From positions 28,498-92,497 of the forward strand of contig SVJM01000004.1 of NCBI GenBank assembly GCA_015068975.1: 64,000 nucleotides of DNA, given 5' to 3'. Position 1 is the first letter of the stretch; each line of letters opens with the position of its first letter. The notes under the pieces are model-generated. The model worked only from the letters and a program-made list of their open reading frames with translations, did not search any database and was not told the DNA's origin. The DNA is from Oscillospiraceae bacterium (GTDB lineage Bacteria > Bacillota > Clostridia > UMGS1810). The translations under genes and the position numbers were made by a program. Of the stretch, positions 51,531 through 61,000 are shown piece by piece.

Positions 51531-51632
51531 AAAACGGGAATGTAAAAAAACTCCAGATCGCAAAAAGGCATAGATTATACATAAGTCAAAAACCTGAATG
51601 CACAATAAAACTTACAAATTACTCATTATGTG

Positions 51633-51671
51633 GGAAATATTACATTTTTATGTAATATTTCCTCTTTTTTT
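51633..51671 (+). terminator. terminator after the CarD-like gene
   Basis: GGAAATATTACAT pairs with ATGTAATATTTCC, followed by TCTTTTTTT. It lies about 100 bp past the stop codon. Confidence 0.88.
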
Positions 51672-51684
51672 GTGCCTTTTAAAC

Positions 51685-51787
51685 GGACAGGCGAGGACAC
51701 CTGTCCCTACATCGAATAAACTTCGCCTCTCGGTGTATCGCATACACCTTCGGGTAACCCGAAACCAAAGGTTTCGGCTCAGTTTAT
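51685..51787. repeat. structured intergenic repeat with four hairpins
   Basis: GGACAGG/CCTGTCC (51685-51706) is followed by a domain closed by ATAAACT/AGTTTAT (51716-51722 and 51781-51787) that contains three hairpins: GGTGTAT/ATACACC, CGGG/CCCG and CCGAAACC/GGTTTCGG. The last two share bases and are alternatives. It has no open frame of note and resembles dispersed intergenic repeats I recall from gut Clostridia. The rest of the 347-bp gap holds only terminators. Confidence 0.75.
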
Positions 51788-51829
51788 CCTATCACGAAGT
51801 CTTTTTTCTATCCCCTTAATTCAACAACA

Positions 51830-51862
51830 GGGACTGTAAAAATATTTTTACAGTCCCTTTTA
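51830..51862 (+). terminator. hairpin between repeat and SPFH gene
   Basis: GGGACTGTAAAAA pairs with TTTTTACAGTCCC, then a short T4. It lies 16 bp past the SPFH stop codon read from the other strand. Confidence 0.65.
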
Positions 51863-51877
51863 AATGGGTTTGTCTAT

Positions 51878-52774
51878 TTATTTGTTATCAGTTACAATTA
51901 GTTCCTTAAGGCTTGTCGCAAGTCCTGCAACAGACTGGATATTTGATGGAATTATTATTTTTGTTGCCTTTCCGTCGCATGCTTTCTCAAAAGTCTCAAG
52001 AGACTTGAGTGCAATATACTGGTCTGATGGTGCTGCCTCGTTTATCTTTCTGATACCTTCTGCGATAGCAGTCTGTACAGCAAGTATTGCTTCTGCTTCA
52101 CCTTCGGCTTGTTTGATAGCGGCTTGCTTCTGAGCTTCGGCTCTCAATATTTCAGATTCTTTTTCACCCTCAGCTATGAGAATTTGTGATTTCTTTTCGC
52201 CTTCTGCTTTGAGGATAGATTCACGTCTTTCTCTTTCTGCTTTCATCTGTTTTTCCATTGCGTCCTGAATTTCTCGTGGCGGAATGATATTTTTAAGCTC
52301 AACTCGGTTTATTTTTATACCCCATGGATCGGTAGCATCATCAAGAACTGCTCTCATTTTTGTGTTGATGGTATCACGGCTTGTAAGGGTTTCGTCAAGC
52401 TCCAGATCACCGATAATGTTTCTTAGTGTTGTTGCAGTAAGATTTTCAATAGCCATCATAGGTCTTTCTACACCATAGGTAAGAAGCTTGGGATCTGTTA
52501 CCTGATAGTAAATAACTGTGTCTATCTGAATGGTAACATTATCCTTTGTGATAACCGGCTGTGGGGGGAAGTCTGCCACGTGTTCCTTGAGGCTTACTTT
52601 TTTTGCTATTCTGTCAACGAAAGGTACCTTGATGTGAAATCCCACACCCCATGTAGAGTGATATGCACCAAGTCTTTCTATGACATATGCCTGAGCCTGA
52701 GGAACTATTTTCATATTTCCTACAATAAGTGCTGCTACAATTGCGATAAGAATTACAAAAACTGTTATACCCAT
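51878..52774 (-). CDS. SPFH/Band 7 membrane scaffold protein
   Basis: A 298-residue stomatin/paraslipin-type protein: an N-terminal hydrophobic anchor (about 3-20), the SPFH domain (about 22-180: QAYVIERLGAYHSTWGVGFHIKVPFVDRI, with VTKDNVTIQIDTVIYY) and a long coiled coil (about 180-255) rich in AEGEKESEILRAEAQ repeats. These oligomerise into membrane microdomain scaffolds or protease partners. Start ATG 52774 behind AAAGGAG. Encoded directly after an NfeD protein, the standard pairing of this family. Confidence 0.93.
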   Translation of the reverse strand: MGITVFVILIAIVAALIVGNMKIVPQAQAYVIERLGAYHSTWGVGFHIKVPFVDRIAKKVSLKEHVADFPPQPVITKDNVTIQIDTVIYYQVTDPKLLTYGVERPMMAIENLTATTLRNIIGDLELDETLTSRDTINTKMRAVLDDATDPWGIKINRVELKNIIPPREIQDAMEKQMKAERERRESILKAEGEKKSQILIAEGEKESEILRAEAQKQAAIKQAEGEAEAILAVQTAIAEGIRKINEAAPSDQYIALKSLETFEKACDGKATKIIIPSNIQSVAGLATSLKELIVTDNK

Positions 52775-52797
52775 AATTTAATCTCCTTTTTTATAAT

Positions 52798-53235
52798 TTA
52801 TATATTTTCGGTAACATTTACTTTTGATACCAGAACTCTTACACCGCTGATCTTAGATATAATTACTTTTTCTCCTTTAGGAATTATATCATCTTCAAGG
52901 CTTCTTGCACTCCATTCAACACCATTTAATTTTACAGTACCTGTTTCCTTGAGGTTGTCGATATCTTCAATTACAATGGTTGTTTTGCCTATAAGAGAAT
53001 CGGCATTTGACGAATATGTGGGATGAATGTGCTTTTTTACAAGGGGTTTTGTTGAAATAATCAGTATAAGGGATACTATAGCAAAAGACAGGATCTGATA
53101 CATAATATCAACCTTAAAAAGCGAAAGTATAAGGGATATAATACTTGCTATAGCAAACCAGATACTTACAAACTGTGCTGTCATTCCTTCGATGATAAGA
53201 AATACTATCATTATTCCGATCCATAGCATAATCAT
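52798..53235 (-). CDS. NfeD-family membrane protein
   Basis: A 145-residue protein with three or four hydrophobic segments in residues 1-75 and a C-terminal OB-fold-like domain (about 85-140: LIGKTTIVIEDIDNLKETGTVKLNGVEWSARS, with VIISKISGVRVLV). This is the short NfeD form lacking the serine-protease domain. It partners SPFH proteins such as the one 24 bp downstream, probably membrane-quality control. Start ATG 53235 is about 11 nt after AAGGAG. Confidence 0.92.
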   Translation of the reverse strand: MIMLWIGIMIVFLIIEGMTAQFVSIWFAIASIISLILSLFKVDIMYQILSFAIVSLILIISTKPLVKKHIHPTYSSNADSLIGKTTIVIEDIDNLKETGTVKLNGVEWSARSLEDDIIPKGEKVIISKISGVRVLVSKVNVTENI

Positions 53236-53269
53236 ACAGAATGTGTCTCCTTTTCTTCAGTATATATTT

Positions 53270-53298
53270 ATGATAACATATCTTATATAACAATGCAA
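53270..53298 (-). promoter_or_regulatory. promoter of the nfeD-SPFH operon
   Basis: On the minus strand TTGCAT (53298-53293), 17-bp spacer, TATCAT (53275-53270). Confidence 0.55.
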
Positions 53299-53319
53299 TT
53301 TTTTTAATGTTAAGATTTC

Positions 53320-53348
53320 TTGACATTAAATAATAAGTAGAGTATAAT
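53320..53348 (+). promoter_or_regulatory. promoter of the orphan membrane protein gene
   Basis: Perfect TTGACA at 53320-53325 and perfect TATAAT at 53343-53348, 17-bp spacer, divergent from the nfeD promoter. Confidence 0.85.
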
Positions 53349-53379
53349 ACTCAATAATATGTACAATAGGGTGATAATT

Positions 53380-54039
53380 ATGGACAAAATATACAAGATA
53401 AAAGACGTACCAAAGGGGCAGAAGCTAAGATTCTTTTTTGACTACAACTTTTTGCCGATAGTGGGAATTATTGCAGCAATTGTTCTTGTGGTAGTTATGA
53501 CAAAGTTTTTCTTTTTTGCACCAAAGGCGGACTATGGTGTTATATTGGTAAATACCGATTCGGAGGAGTATCTCTTAAATCAGTTTCATTCAGAGATAAG
53601 TAAGAATCTGGATGAGGTGATAGGGGATGTGAATGGTGACGAAAAGAGTAGGTATACCGTCTCATACTCAAATATAAACGAAGACACCTCAATGACAGAC
53701 CCTGAATACTATAGTGCTCAGTTAGATAAGTATTATGCTGAGATTACCAATGGCAAGTCACTTATCCTTATAGGTGATGAAGAAGTGTTTGATAAATCAT
53801 TTATCGGAGAAGGGCTGTGTGCCACAAATGAGGAGCTTGGGCTTGGAGCTTTGAGCGTTGACGAAAAGTACGTGAAGATTCCTCTTAAAGATATCCAATC
53901 TATGAAGGATTTAAGATTTGCAGACAGACTGTATATCTCTATTCGTTCAAAAGAGGATATAGACTTCGATAATAATTCACGACGTGAAAATTACGAAAAC
54001 AATCTTAAGGCTTTTGAGAAGATATTAAATATTGAATAA
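53380..54039 (+). CDS. single-pass membrane protein of unknown function
   Basis: A 219-residue protein I do not recognise. A short basic cytoplasmic N-terminus, one transmembrane helix (about 25-50, including FLPIVGIIAAIVLVVVMTKF), and an extracellular acidic domain with no cysteines beyond one. Start ATG 53380 behind GGGTGATAATT; an in-frame ATG 21 bp upstream lacks a ribosome site. It has a perfect promoter and a strong terminator, so it is a real, monocistronic and probably well expressed gene. It is similar in layout to the periplasmic-loop proteins of sporulating Firmicutes, but no family can be named. Confidence 0.75.
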   Translation: MDKIYKIKDVPKGQKLRFFFDYNFLPIVGIIAAIVLVVVMTKFFFFAPKADYGVILVNTDSEEYLLNQFHSEISKNLDEVIGDVNGDEKSRYTVSYSNINEDTSMTDPEYYSAQLDKYYAEITNGKSLILIGDEEVFDKSFIGEGLCATNEELGLGALSVDEKYVKIPLKDIQSMKDLRFADRLYISIRSKEDIDFDNNSRRENYENNLKAFEKILNIE

Positions 54040-54047
54040 TATGTGTA

Positions 54048-54081
54048 AGCTGTCTCAGTTAATAATGAGACAGCTTTTTTA
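54048..54081 (+). terminator. terminator after the orphan membrane protein gene
   Basis: AGCTGTCTCA pairs with TGAGACAGCT, followed by T6. Confidence 0.92.
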
Positions 54082-54123
54082 TACCATGATGTGGCTACAG
54101 ATGTTTTTTACCTTTTAGGCTCT

Positions 54124-54165
54124 GTCCCTGAAACGTATTCGACAGTCTGCCGTCCCTGAAACGTA
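54124..54165. repeat. direct repeat GTCCCTGAAACGTA
   Basis: The 14-bp sequence GTCCCTGAAACGTA occurs at 54124-54137 and again at 54152-54165, a 28-bp period, in the gap between two convergent terminators. Confidence 0.7.
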
Positions 54166-54197
54166 AAAAAGGAAGCAGTATGTTTCATACTGCTTCC
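54165..54197 (-). terminator. terminator of the beta-propeller gene
   Basis: Read on the minus strand, GGAAGCAGTATG pairs with CATACTGCTTCC, followed by T6. Confidence 0.9.
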
Positions 54198-54245
54198 AAA
54201 ATTGATGATTAAATTTTATTCACTATTGATAAAACTGTCTTTTTA

Positions 54246-55463
54246 CTATTTCCAGTCAAGTGAAGATACATCCAATTCATAAATTTCTCTTCTTCCGTTA
54301 ACTGTTGAGTCATAAGAAATCTTGTCGCCCTGAACATTCCATCTGTCGTGAAGGTCACATCTGATGTCAACAACCGGTGGAGCAACAGAGAATTCCTTAA
54401 GGATAACTTCACATTCATCAGTTTCCACATTGTAAAGGTAGATGTGTCTTAGCTGTCTTTCATCCTTTGGATATCCATCGCCGATAAAGTATTTCTGATT
54501 TGGCGAGTAGATACAGTGGATATCATTGAAGTAGTTGCCTGTTTTCTTTTCGTCAAAAGTAAAATCAGGTGCAGCGAATGTAATATAGTTATCAGATTTA
54601 TCTTCCAGAAGGTGACAGCCATAGATGTCGCCGACCTTACAGTAGAAGAGCATATCCTTGTCATTTTTCCAGTGATAGTGAGAAAGGAATGTGTTGTGAA
54701 GTCTCTCAAACATATTTCCTTCAAGGTCTGATGTGATAAGTGATGTAAGCCAACCGGGATTTGTTTCTGACTGGAAGTTTCTGAATAAGAATAAGAATCT
54801 GTCAGATGTCTGGTTGAATGTGATATGGTTTACAACGAATTTTGCATCCGGATATACAGTATTTGGGAATTCCTTGAGGATTCTGGCAACGCTTATGATA
54901 AGCTTTGACTTGCCTGTAGTCATATCAACAAGGAATACACCATCGTCATCAGGCTGAGGAATGTCAAACCATCTGTCCTTTACACCTGCGTAGCCATATC
55001 CGGGACGGAAGTCATAGATTCTTGAGAAGTTTACAGCAAGACCCCATTTTGAATCAGGAGAGATACATGCACAAGCTCTGTCTGTGTATGTCTTTTCACC
55101 TGTTTTAAGGTTATGACGGCATGTCATATAGTCGTACTCTCCGCCTCTTACGTTGTAGAATACTTCGTCATAGTTCATTTTGTTATATGTAAGCATTGCA
55201 CCCTGTTGGAAGTTCCAGGCAGTTGTTTCTGCAAATTTTGTAAATTCCTTTGTTTCTAGATTAATATAACCCAATTCACAAACATCGTCTGCTTCTGGAA
55301 GTCTGTCCATAAATTTAACTCTGTTTGCAAGGTGATACTTACCATTTTCGTGATAAGCATTCAGATCATAATATCCGTAGAAATAATGCCAACCATCATC
55401 AGGTGTGATACATCTTCTTGGAAATTTCAGATCAAGACATTTACCGAAATTTTCGTGTGCCAT
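54246..55463 (-). CDS. beta-propeller protein resembling oligogalacturonate lyase
   Basis: A 405-residue soluble protein with repeated WD/TolB-like blades (about every 45 residues, e.g. ISPDSKWGLAV, NQTSDRFLFLF and IYSPNQKYFIGDG) and a SHYHWKND motif like the His cluster of PL22-type oligogalacturonate lyases. Signature and family are suggestive only; a sensor propeller is possible. No signal peptide, so cytoplasmic. Start ATG 55463 behind AAGGAGCG. It is transcribed alone with a promoter and a symmetric site upstream. If the lyase idea holds, it would break down pectin oligomers. Confidence 0.6.
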   Translation of the reverse strand: MAHENFGKCLDLKFPRRCITPDDGWHYFYGYYDLNAYHENGKYHLANRVKFMDRLPEADDVCELGYINLETKEFTKFAETTAWNFQQGAMLTYNKMNYDEVFYNVRGGEYDYMTCRHNLKTGEKTYTDRACACISPDSKWGLAVNFSRIYDFRPGYGYAGVKDRWFDIPQPDDDGVFLVDMTTGKSKLIISVARILKEFPNTVYPDAKFVVNHITFNQTSDRFLFLFRNFQSETNPGWLTSLITSDLEGNMFERLHNTFLSHYHWKNDKDMLFYCKVGDIYGCHLLEDKSDNYITFAAPDFTFDEKKTGNYFNDIHCIYSPNQKYFIGDGYPKDERQLRHIYLYNVETDECEVILKEFSVAPPVVDIRCDLHDRWNVQGDKISYDSTVNGRREIYELDVSSLDWK

Positions 55464-55489
55464 ATTTATCGCTCCTTAAATGTATATTG

Positions 55490-55505
55490 TGAACACTAAT
55501 GTTCA
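55490..55505. promoter_or_regulatory. inverted repeat, candidate operator
   Basis: TGAACA-CTAA-TGTTCA, 6-bp arms with a 4-bp spacer, about 20 bp downstream of the beta-propeller promoter. Confidence 0.5.
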
Positions 55506-55518
55506 TATTTATAAACTT

Positions 55519-55547
55519 ATTGTACAACAAATTTATTTTTTTTGCAA
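55519..55547 (-). promoter_or_regulatory. promoter of the beta-propeller gene
   Basis: On the minus strand TTGCAA (55547-55542), 17-bp spacer, TACAAT (55524-55519). Confidence 0.6.
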
Positions 55548-55612
55548 TATATATTTGTTGAATAATTATACAAAATAATGCAGTAATTATACGAAAAGTA
55601 TTTCAAAAAAAC

Positions 55613-55641
55613 TTGAAATGATTTTACATTTGTGATAGAAT
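55613..55641 (+). promoter_or_regulatory. promoter of the HIT/PaaK/ACT transcript
   Basis: TTGAAA at 55613-55618 and TAGAAT at 55636-55641, 17-bp spacer. Confidence 0.6.
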
Positions 55642-55671
55642 TAATTAAATTTATTTTCAGGAGTGATTATA

Positions 55672-56091
55672 ATGGATAATAATTGTGCATATTGTATGGA
55701 AAATGAGCTTCTTGATGCATTCGGTATCAAGATTTGTGATCTTACAGATTCAAAGTTGTATCTGTTTAAAGAACAGAGCCATAAAGGAAGAGTAATCGTT
55801 GCTCACAAAAAGCACGTAAGTGAAATTGTAAATCTTACTTTAGAAGAAAGAGCAATATTTATGGAGGATATTGCAAGGGTGTCAAATGCACTTCATAAGG
55901 CATTTAATCCCAAGAAAGTAAATTACGGTGCATATGGTGACACAGGATGCCATCTGCATTTTCATCTTGTTCCAAAGTATGAGGATGATGAATTCGAGTG
56001 GGGAGGAGTATTCCAGATGAACCCACAGAGAGTTACACTTTCTGATGAAGAATATAGCGAGCTTATAGAAAAAATCAAAGAAAATTTATAA
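55672..56091 (+). CDS. HIT-family nucleotide-binding protein
   Basis: A 139-residue HIT-fold protein. The HIT motif is at H94, H96 and H98 (CHLHFHLVPKY), and an N-terminal CAYC (C5, C8) may bind zinc. The family hydrolyses nucleotide-phosphoramidates or dinucleoside polyphosphates. The start is ATG 55672, since CAGGAG lies just ahead and the upstream GTG overlaps it. The PaaK-type gene starts 26 bp downstream, so they may share a transcript; no functional link is known. Confidence 0.88.
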   Translation: MDNNCAYCMENELLDAFGIKICDLTDSKLYLFKEQSHKGRVIVAHKKHVSEIVNLTLEERAIFMEDIARVSNALHKAFNPKKVNYGAYGDTGCHLHFHLVPKYEDDEFEWGGVFQMNPQRVTLSDEEYSELIEKIKENL

Positions 56092-56116
56092 TACAACATT
56101 TTGAAACGGAGTGAAA

Positions 56117-57439
56117 ATGATGAAAGTCAAGGAAAATATCATACACAATCCAGAGATTGAATGTATGGACAGAGAAGAGCTTAAGAAGATTCAGCTTGAA
56201 AGACTTAAAGAAACAGTTAAGCTTTGTTATGATAATGTACCAATGTACAAACAAAGAATGGATGAAAATGGAGTTAAGCCGGAGGATATCAAAGAACTTA
56301 AGGATATTGCCAAGCTTCCATTTACATACAAGACAGATTTAAGAGATGAGTTCCCATTTGGTCTTTTCGCTGCAGATAAGAAGGACATTGTGAGAATCCA
56401 GGGTTCATCAGGAACAACAGGTAAGCCTATCGTATCAGGATATACAGAAAATGATGTGGAAATATGGACAGAAATCGTTGCAAGAAGTCTTGCTGCTGCA
56501 GGCTGTGACAAGGAAGACATTGTTCAGATTGCCTATGGCTACGGATTATTTACAGGTGGTCTTGGTGCACATCAGGGTGCTACAAGAAGAGGTGCTATGA
56601 CTGTTCCTATGTCCAGCGGTAACACTCAAAGACAGATTATGATGATGAAAGAGCTTGGTGCAACAATGCTTTGCTGTACACCATCATATGCAATATATCT
56701 TGGTGAATCCATCAAAGAGCTTGGCTATGATATTAAAGACTTTAAGCTCAAGTCAGGTTGCTTCGGTGCAGAGCCATGGACAGAAGAAATGAGAGAGCAG
56801 CTTGAAGGACTTATGGATATCAATGCATATAATATATATGGTCTCACAGAAATGGGCGGACCCGGTGTAGCGTTTGAATGTCCCGAAAAGTGCGGTATGC
56901 ATATCAACGAAGACCATTTTATTGCTGAAATTATCAATCCTGAAACAGGCGAACCCCTTCCATACGGGGAAGAAGGAGAGCTTGTATTTACCACTATTAC
57001 AAAGACAGGTATGCCACTTTTGAGATATCGTACCAGAGATATCTGTACACTTTATGAAGATAAGTGCAAATGTGGAAGAACACATGCAAGAATGTCAAGA
57101 ATCTTCGGACGTTCCGATGATATGATGATCATTCGTGGTGTAAATGTATTCCCAAGCCAGATTGAAGGGGTACTTCTTAATGTGGAGGGTGTATCACCTC
57201 ACTATATGATTGTTATCGACAGAGTAAACTCCACTGACCAGATGGAAGTTCAGGTAGAGCTTACAGAAGAATTCTATTCTGATAAGGTTTCCGAAATCGA
57301 AAAGATCAGAGAAACAATCAAAAATCAGATCAAATCAGATGTTGGTATCAGTGCAAAAATCAAGCTTGTTCCTCCTAAATCTATTCCAAGATCAGAAGGA
57401 AAAGCAAAGAGAATCATTGATAACCGAAACATTAAATAG
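56117..57439 (+). CDS. paaK: phenylacetate-CoA ligase family protein
   Basis: A 440-residue AMP-forming ligase with the ATP-binding loop QGSSGTTGKP near residue 95, TMLCCTPSY and the late NIYGLTEMGGPGVAFEC region, and MMIIRGVNVFPSQIE near the C-terminus, matching PaaK-type CoA ligases. It would activate an aromatic acid such as phenylacetate or a related amino-acid-derived acid. Start ATG 56117 (or 56120) after CGGAG. A double-ACT protein follows 14 bp later, a common PaaK pairing in Clostridia next to indolepyruvate:ferredoxin oxidoreductase genes, which are missing here. Confidence 0.88.
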   Translation: MMKVKENIIHNPEIECMDREELKKIQLERLKETVKLCYDNVPMYKQRMDENGVKPEDIKELKDIAKLPFTYKTDLRDEFPFGLFAADKKDIVRIQGSSGTTGKPIVSGYTENDVEIWTEIVARSLAAAGCDKEDIVQIAYGYGLFTGGLGAHQGATRRGAMTVPMSSGNTQRQIMMMKELGATMLCCTPSYAIYLGESIKELGYDIKDFKLKSGCFGAEPWTEEMREQLEGLMDINAYNIYGLTEMGGPGVAFECPEKCGMHINEDHFIAEIINPETGEPLPYGEEGELVFTTITKTGMPLLRYRTRDICTLYEDKCKCGRTHARMSRIFGRSDDMMIIRGVNVFPSQIEGVLLNVEGVSPHYMIVIDRVNSTDQMEVQVELTEEFYSDKVSEIEKIRETIKNQIKSDVGISAKIKLVPPKSIPRSEGKAKRIIDNRNIK

Positions 57440-57453
57440 GAGGGAGTATAGTT

Positions 57454-57891
57454 ATGAAAATAAAACAGATTTCCGTATATCTCGAAAATGTTAAAGGTTC
57501 ACTGAGAAAGCTTACAAAAAACCTTGCAGACAATTCTATAGACATCAAGGCAATGTCAGTTGCTGATACCACAAGCTTTGGTATTGTAAGACTTATCGTT
57601 AAGGAAGAAGATATCGCAAAGACAACAGAAGTACTCAGAAATGCCGGATTTGCTACAAGAGAAAACCATGTTGTATGTGTAAGTGTACCAAACAAGCCTG
57701 CAGGCCTTGACAGTGTGCTTGAAATACTTGACAACAATCATATTTCCATTGAATATATGTATACATTCAACTATTCAATCGACGGCAATGCAGTTCTTAT
57801 CTTAAGACTTCAGGACAACGACGAAGCAGAAAAGCTGCTTATAGACGGCGGAGTGAAAATTATCTGTCAGGATGATATAAACAACATTTAA
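57454..57891 (+). CDS. tandem ACT domain protein
   Basis: A 145-residue protein made of two ACT domains (about 1-70 and 70-145: ISVYLENVKGSLRKLTKNLADNSIDIKAMS and SVPNKPAGLDSVLEILDNNHISIEYMY). ACT domains bind amino acids, so this is probably a small regulator of amino-acid-derived acid metabolism. It starts 14 bp after the PaaK-type gene behind AGGAGGGAG. Commonly adjacent to PaaK in Clostridia; whether it regulates the enzyme directly is inference. Confidence 0.88.
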   Translation: MKIKQISVYLENVKGSLRKLTKNLADNSIDIKAMSVADTTSFGIVRLIVKEEDIAKTTEVLRNAGFATRENHVVCVSVPNKPAGLDSVLEILDNNHISIEYMYTFNYSIDGNAVLILRLQDNDEAEKLLIDGGVKIICQDDINNI

Positions 57892-57921
57892 ATATCGTTA
57901 GTAATTATGCACAAAATATTA

Positions 57922-57966
57922 CCCCTTTTTTCTACTAATTGAACAGTAGAAAAAAGGGGGTTTTTG
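57922..57966 (+). terminator. terminator after the ACT protein
   Basis: CCCCTTTTTTCTACT pairs with AGTAGAAAAAAGGGG, followed by GTTTTTG. Confidence 0.93.
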
Positions 57967-57967
57967 T

Positions 57968-57996
57968 TTGACTTATTTTTTATTTTTTTATATAAT
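57968..57996 (+). promoter_or_regulatory. promoter of the tandem glycosidase genes
   Basis: TTGACT at 57968-57973 and perfect TATAAT at 57991-57996, 17-bp spacer, directly behind the terminator. Confidence 0.75.
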
Positions 57997-58052
57997 TACA
58001 ATGAATGATTATAACTACATATATATGTAAATGTAGACGAGGAGGCCGTAAT

Positions 58053-61000
58053 GTGAAAAGAGTATTGAGTATTATGCTATGTGTTGCTGTGATTTTTTCT
58101 GCTCTGGGTACAATAGGTGCTATGGGGGCAAAAGAAGTTGCAGGGCAGTTTGGTATAATGACAAAAAGTGACGATTTTGAAAGTTATGAAACAGGGCTTA
58201 AATGCTCATGGAGTAAAACATCTTCAGTAATTGATTATCACAACTATGGCGGATATGCAGGAGTGCCTGTGATTTCTGAGGAAGTGGCACATTCGGGAAA
58301 TAAATCTGTCAAAATTTTTTCAAGATGCAACAGAGGTGCCAGCCTTAAGATGATAAATCTCTTTGAATCATCAGAAGTAAATCTTGGCACCACATTTGAT
58401 ATTTCTTTCTGGATTTATGCAGATAAGGATTCCGGTGTATATAAGTCAACCGGTGATACCACTGACAAGTGTACAGCATTTACTCAGCAAGAGTTTGACA
58501 AAAGCGAAGGTACTTTCTTCAATATGGTCCTTGCAGGTCCTGATGGAGATAATTACAAATACCGTTCTGGTTATGGTGATCCCAACGGGTCTACATTTGT
58601 TAAATGGAATACCTGGACAAAAATGAGTATACAGCATACAGTCCAGGCGAAATTCTATGATGACGGAAGTGCAGATGCACTTATGAATCCTGCAGTAAAC
58701 GCAGTAAGACTTTATCAGAGTGGTATTGATTATACTGTAAACAGCGGTTTATGTGATACATTCTATGTTGATGATGTGATAGTAGAAAAAGTAGGTGCTA
58801 CTGTGTCCGCAAGCGAAGCAAATCAGGACGGTTCTATACTTAATATCCATACAGATTATTATCAGCCTCTTAAGGATTATACTGCAAAAGCTTTTGCATG
58901 TGAATACCTTGGCGGTCAGCTTGTAAATATCAAATCAGGCAATGAATATAAGGTAGTTTCAACCCATCAGTCTTATCCCAGAAGAAACTCTTTTGTACTG
59001 GAAAAGAAATATAAGGAATCTCAGGTGGTAGTGTATGTACTGTCATCTGACTTTGCAAATCCTATCTGCAGACCTACGACCATAAATCTCATTCCATGGT
59101 CTGTAACAGAAGAGAGGATAGCATCACTTGATGATTATGCACAGAGCATTATTGATTCTTCTACTGCTACATATAAAGACAATATAGAAGAGGTACCTTT
59201 CGTTGACGGAAACAAATACTATCGTTCGGTTGGTGCAGCTTATACTCAGTCCTCAGAGCCTGACGGCACAAGATACAATAACGGACTTGTTGTAAGAAGC
59301 AGTTGTGATTCATATATCAAATTCTCTGTTCCTGACAAGACTGATAAAGTGGCTTATGCATACTTAAGATTGTTTACCACAAGAAACGGAACAAGCAATG
59401 TACCGGGAGTGATTTCTGTATATGAAACAGGCAATGACTGGATAGAAACCAATCTCACACATAACAACGCCCCCAAGCTTGGTGAGAAAATAACAGAGCT
59501 TGAAGTGACAAATCACTATGTACCTTACTACTTTGATATTACAGATTATATAAATTCTACACTTTCTGAAGGCAAGACAGAATATTCATTTGCACTTTCT
59601 GCAACCGGAAGTACATATATGTCTTTTATTAACGAAAGAAATACAGGCAATAAATACTATAAGCCTGCACTTATTTTTGAAGGTGTGGGAGAGGATAAGG
59701 CATCTTACGGTATATCTTCTTTTGCAGGGGATACATTTGTAGAAGTTAAGCACACAACAGACGAGGCAAATTTTGATCCCGTTGATGCAGAAAAGGTAAA
59801 AACTGTATCCTCCATCACACACTTCACACCTAAGACTACTATGCCCAAGCTTTCAGAATACGGCGGATGGATTGACGGTGGCAAATACAATGCTACCGGA
59901 TATTTCCATACCCAGTTTATAGACGGCAGATGGTGGTTTATAGATCCATTGGGATATAAGTACATCGATATGGGTGTAGCGCAGACTTCACCAAGAATGT
60001 TATCTGACATTCAGAAGGCAGGCTTTGAAGAAAGATACGGAACTACAGATGTGTGGAAAGAGCAAATCGGCGAAGAATTCCGTTCTTACGGTCTTAACGG
60101 TATGGGACCTTGGTCAAATTACAAAACTGCTCTTGAAGCTTCAAAACCACTTACACAGACAGTTTTTAAACAGAATTTCCTTGCCGCACATGACAAAGAC
60201 GGATGGGCACAGGACGGAATACTTGAGGTGTTCTCACCCGGATTTGTGACAAGCTGTGAAAAACAGGCAGAACTTCTTGTATCAGGATATGAAAACAATC
60301 CTTACATTGTGGGATGGTATACAGACAATGAACCCCCTGCAAGTGGAAGTATGCTTAAGAATACCCTTTCAATGGTACTTGATACCTCTGACAAATACTA
60401 TACCTATGCAGTAGCCTGGAAATGGTTTAAAGCTCGTCACGGAGAAGATGCTACCGTAGATGATATTACTGATAAGGATAAAGAGGACTGGGTAGAATTA
60501 TGTTATGACAGATATATGCAGGTGGTAACAGCTGCAATAAGAAAATATGACAAAAATCACATGATCTTCGGACCGAAGCTTGACAAGAATCACCGTGGTA
60601 TGTTCCGTGGTGTAGGAAGATATGCTGATGCCATTGGTTATGACTATTATCCTAATGCGTTTACTCCTGATAGAATGGTTGTTAATGAATGGTACAAATG
60701 GGGCGGAAAGCCTCTTATGAATGCTGAGTGGTATGTAAAAGCCCATAATGCTTGTAATGATGAAACAGACCTTACAAACCTTGCAGGTGTAGGATATGAA
60801 GTACCTACACAGCGTGACAGAGGAGTATACTATCAGGCATTTGCACTGGGTATGCTTGAGTCAAGGGTGTTTGTAGGATGGCAATGGTTTAAGTATATGG
60901 ACAATGACCCATCGGATATTACACAGGATTTGTCAAATATCGATGCAAACAAAGGTATGTATACAAGAGATTATAAGACCTGGGATGAATTTCTCGCTAT

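Noticed and set aside
51716..51787. tRNA-like cloverleaf in the structured intergenic repeat
   Set aside because: Stems resemble a cloverleaf, but there is no T-loop GTTCGA-type motif, no recognisable anticodon arm and the closing stem is A+T-rich.
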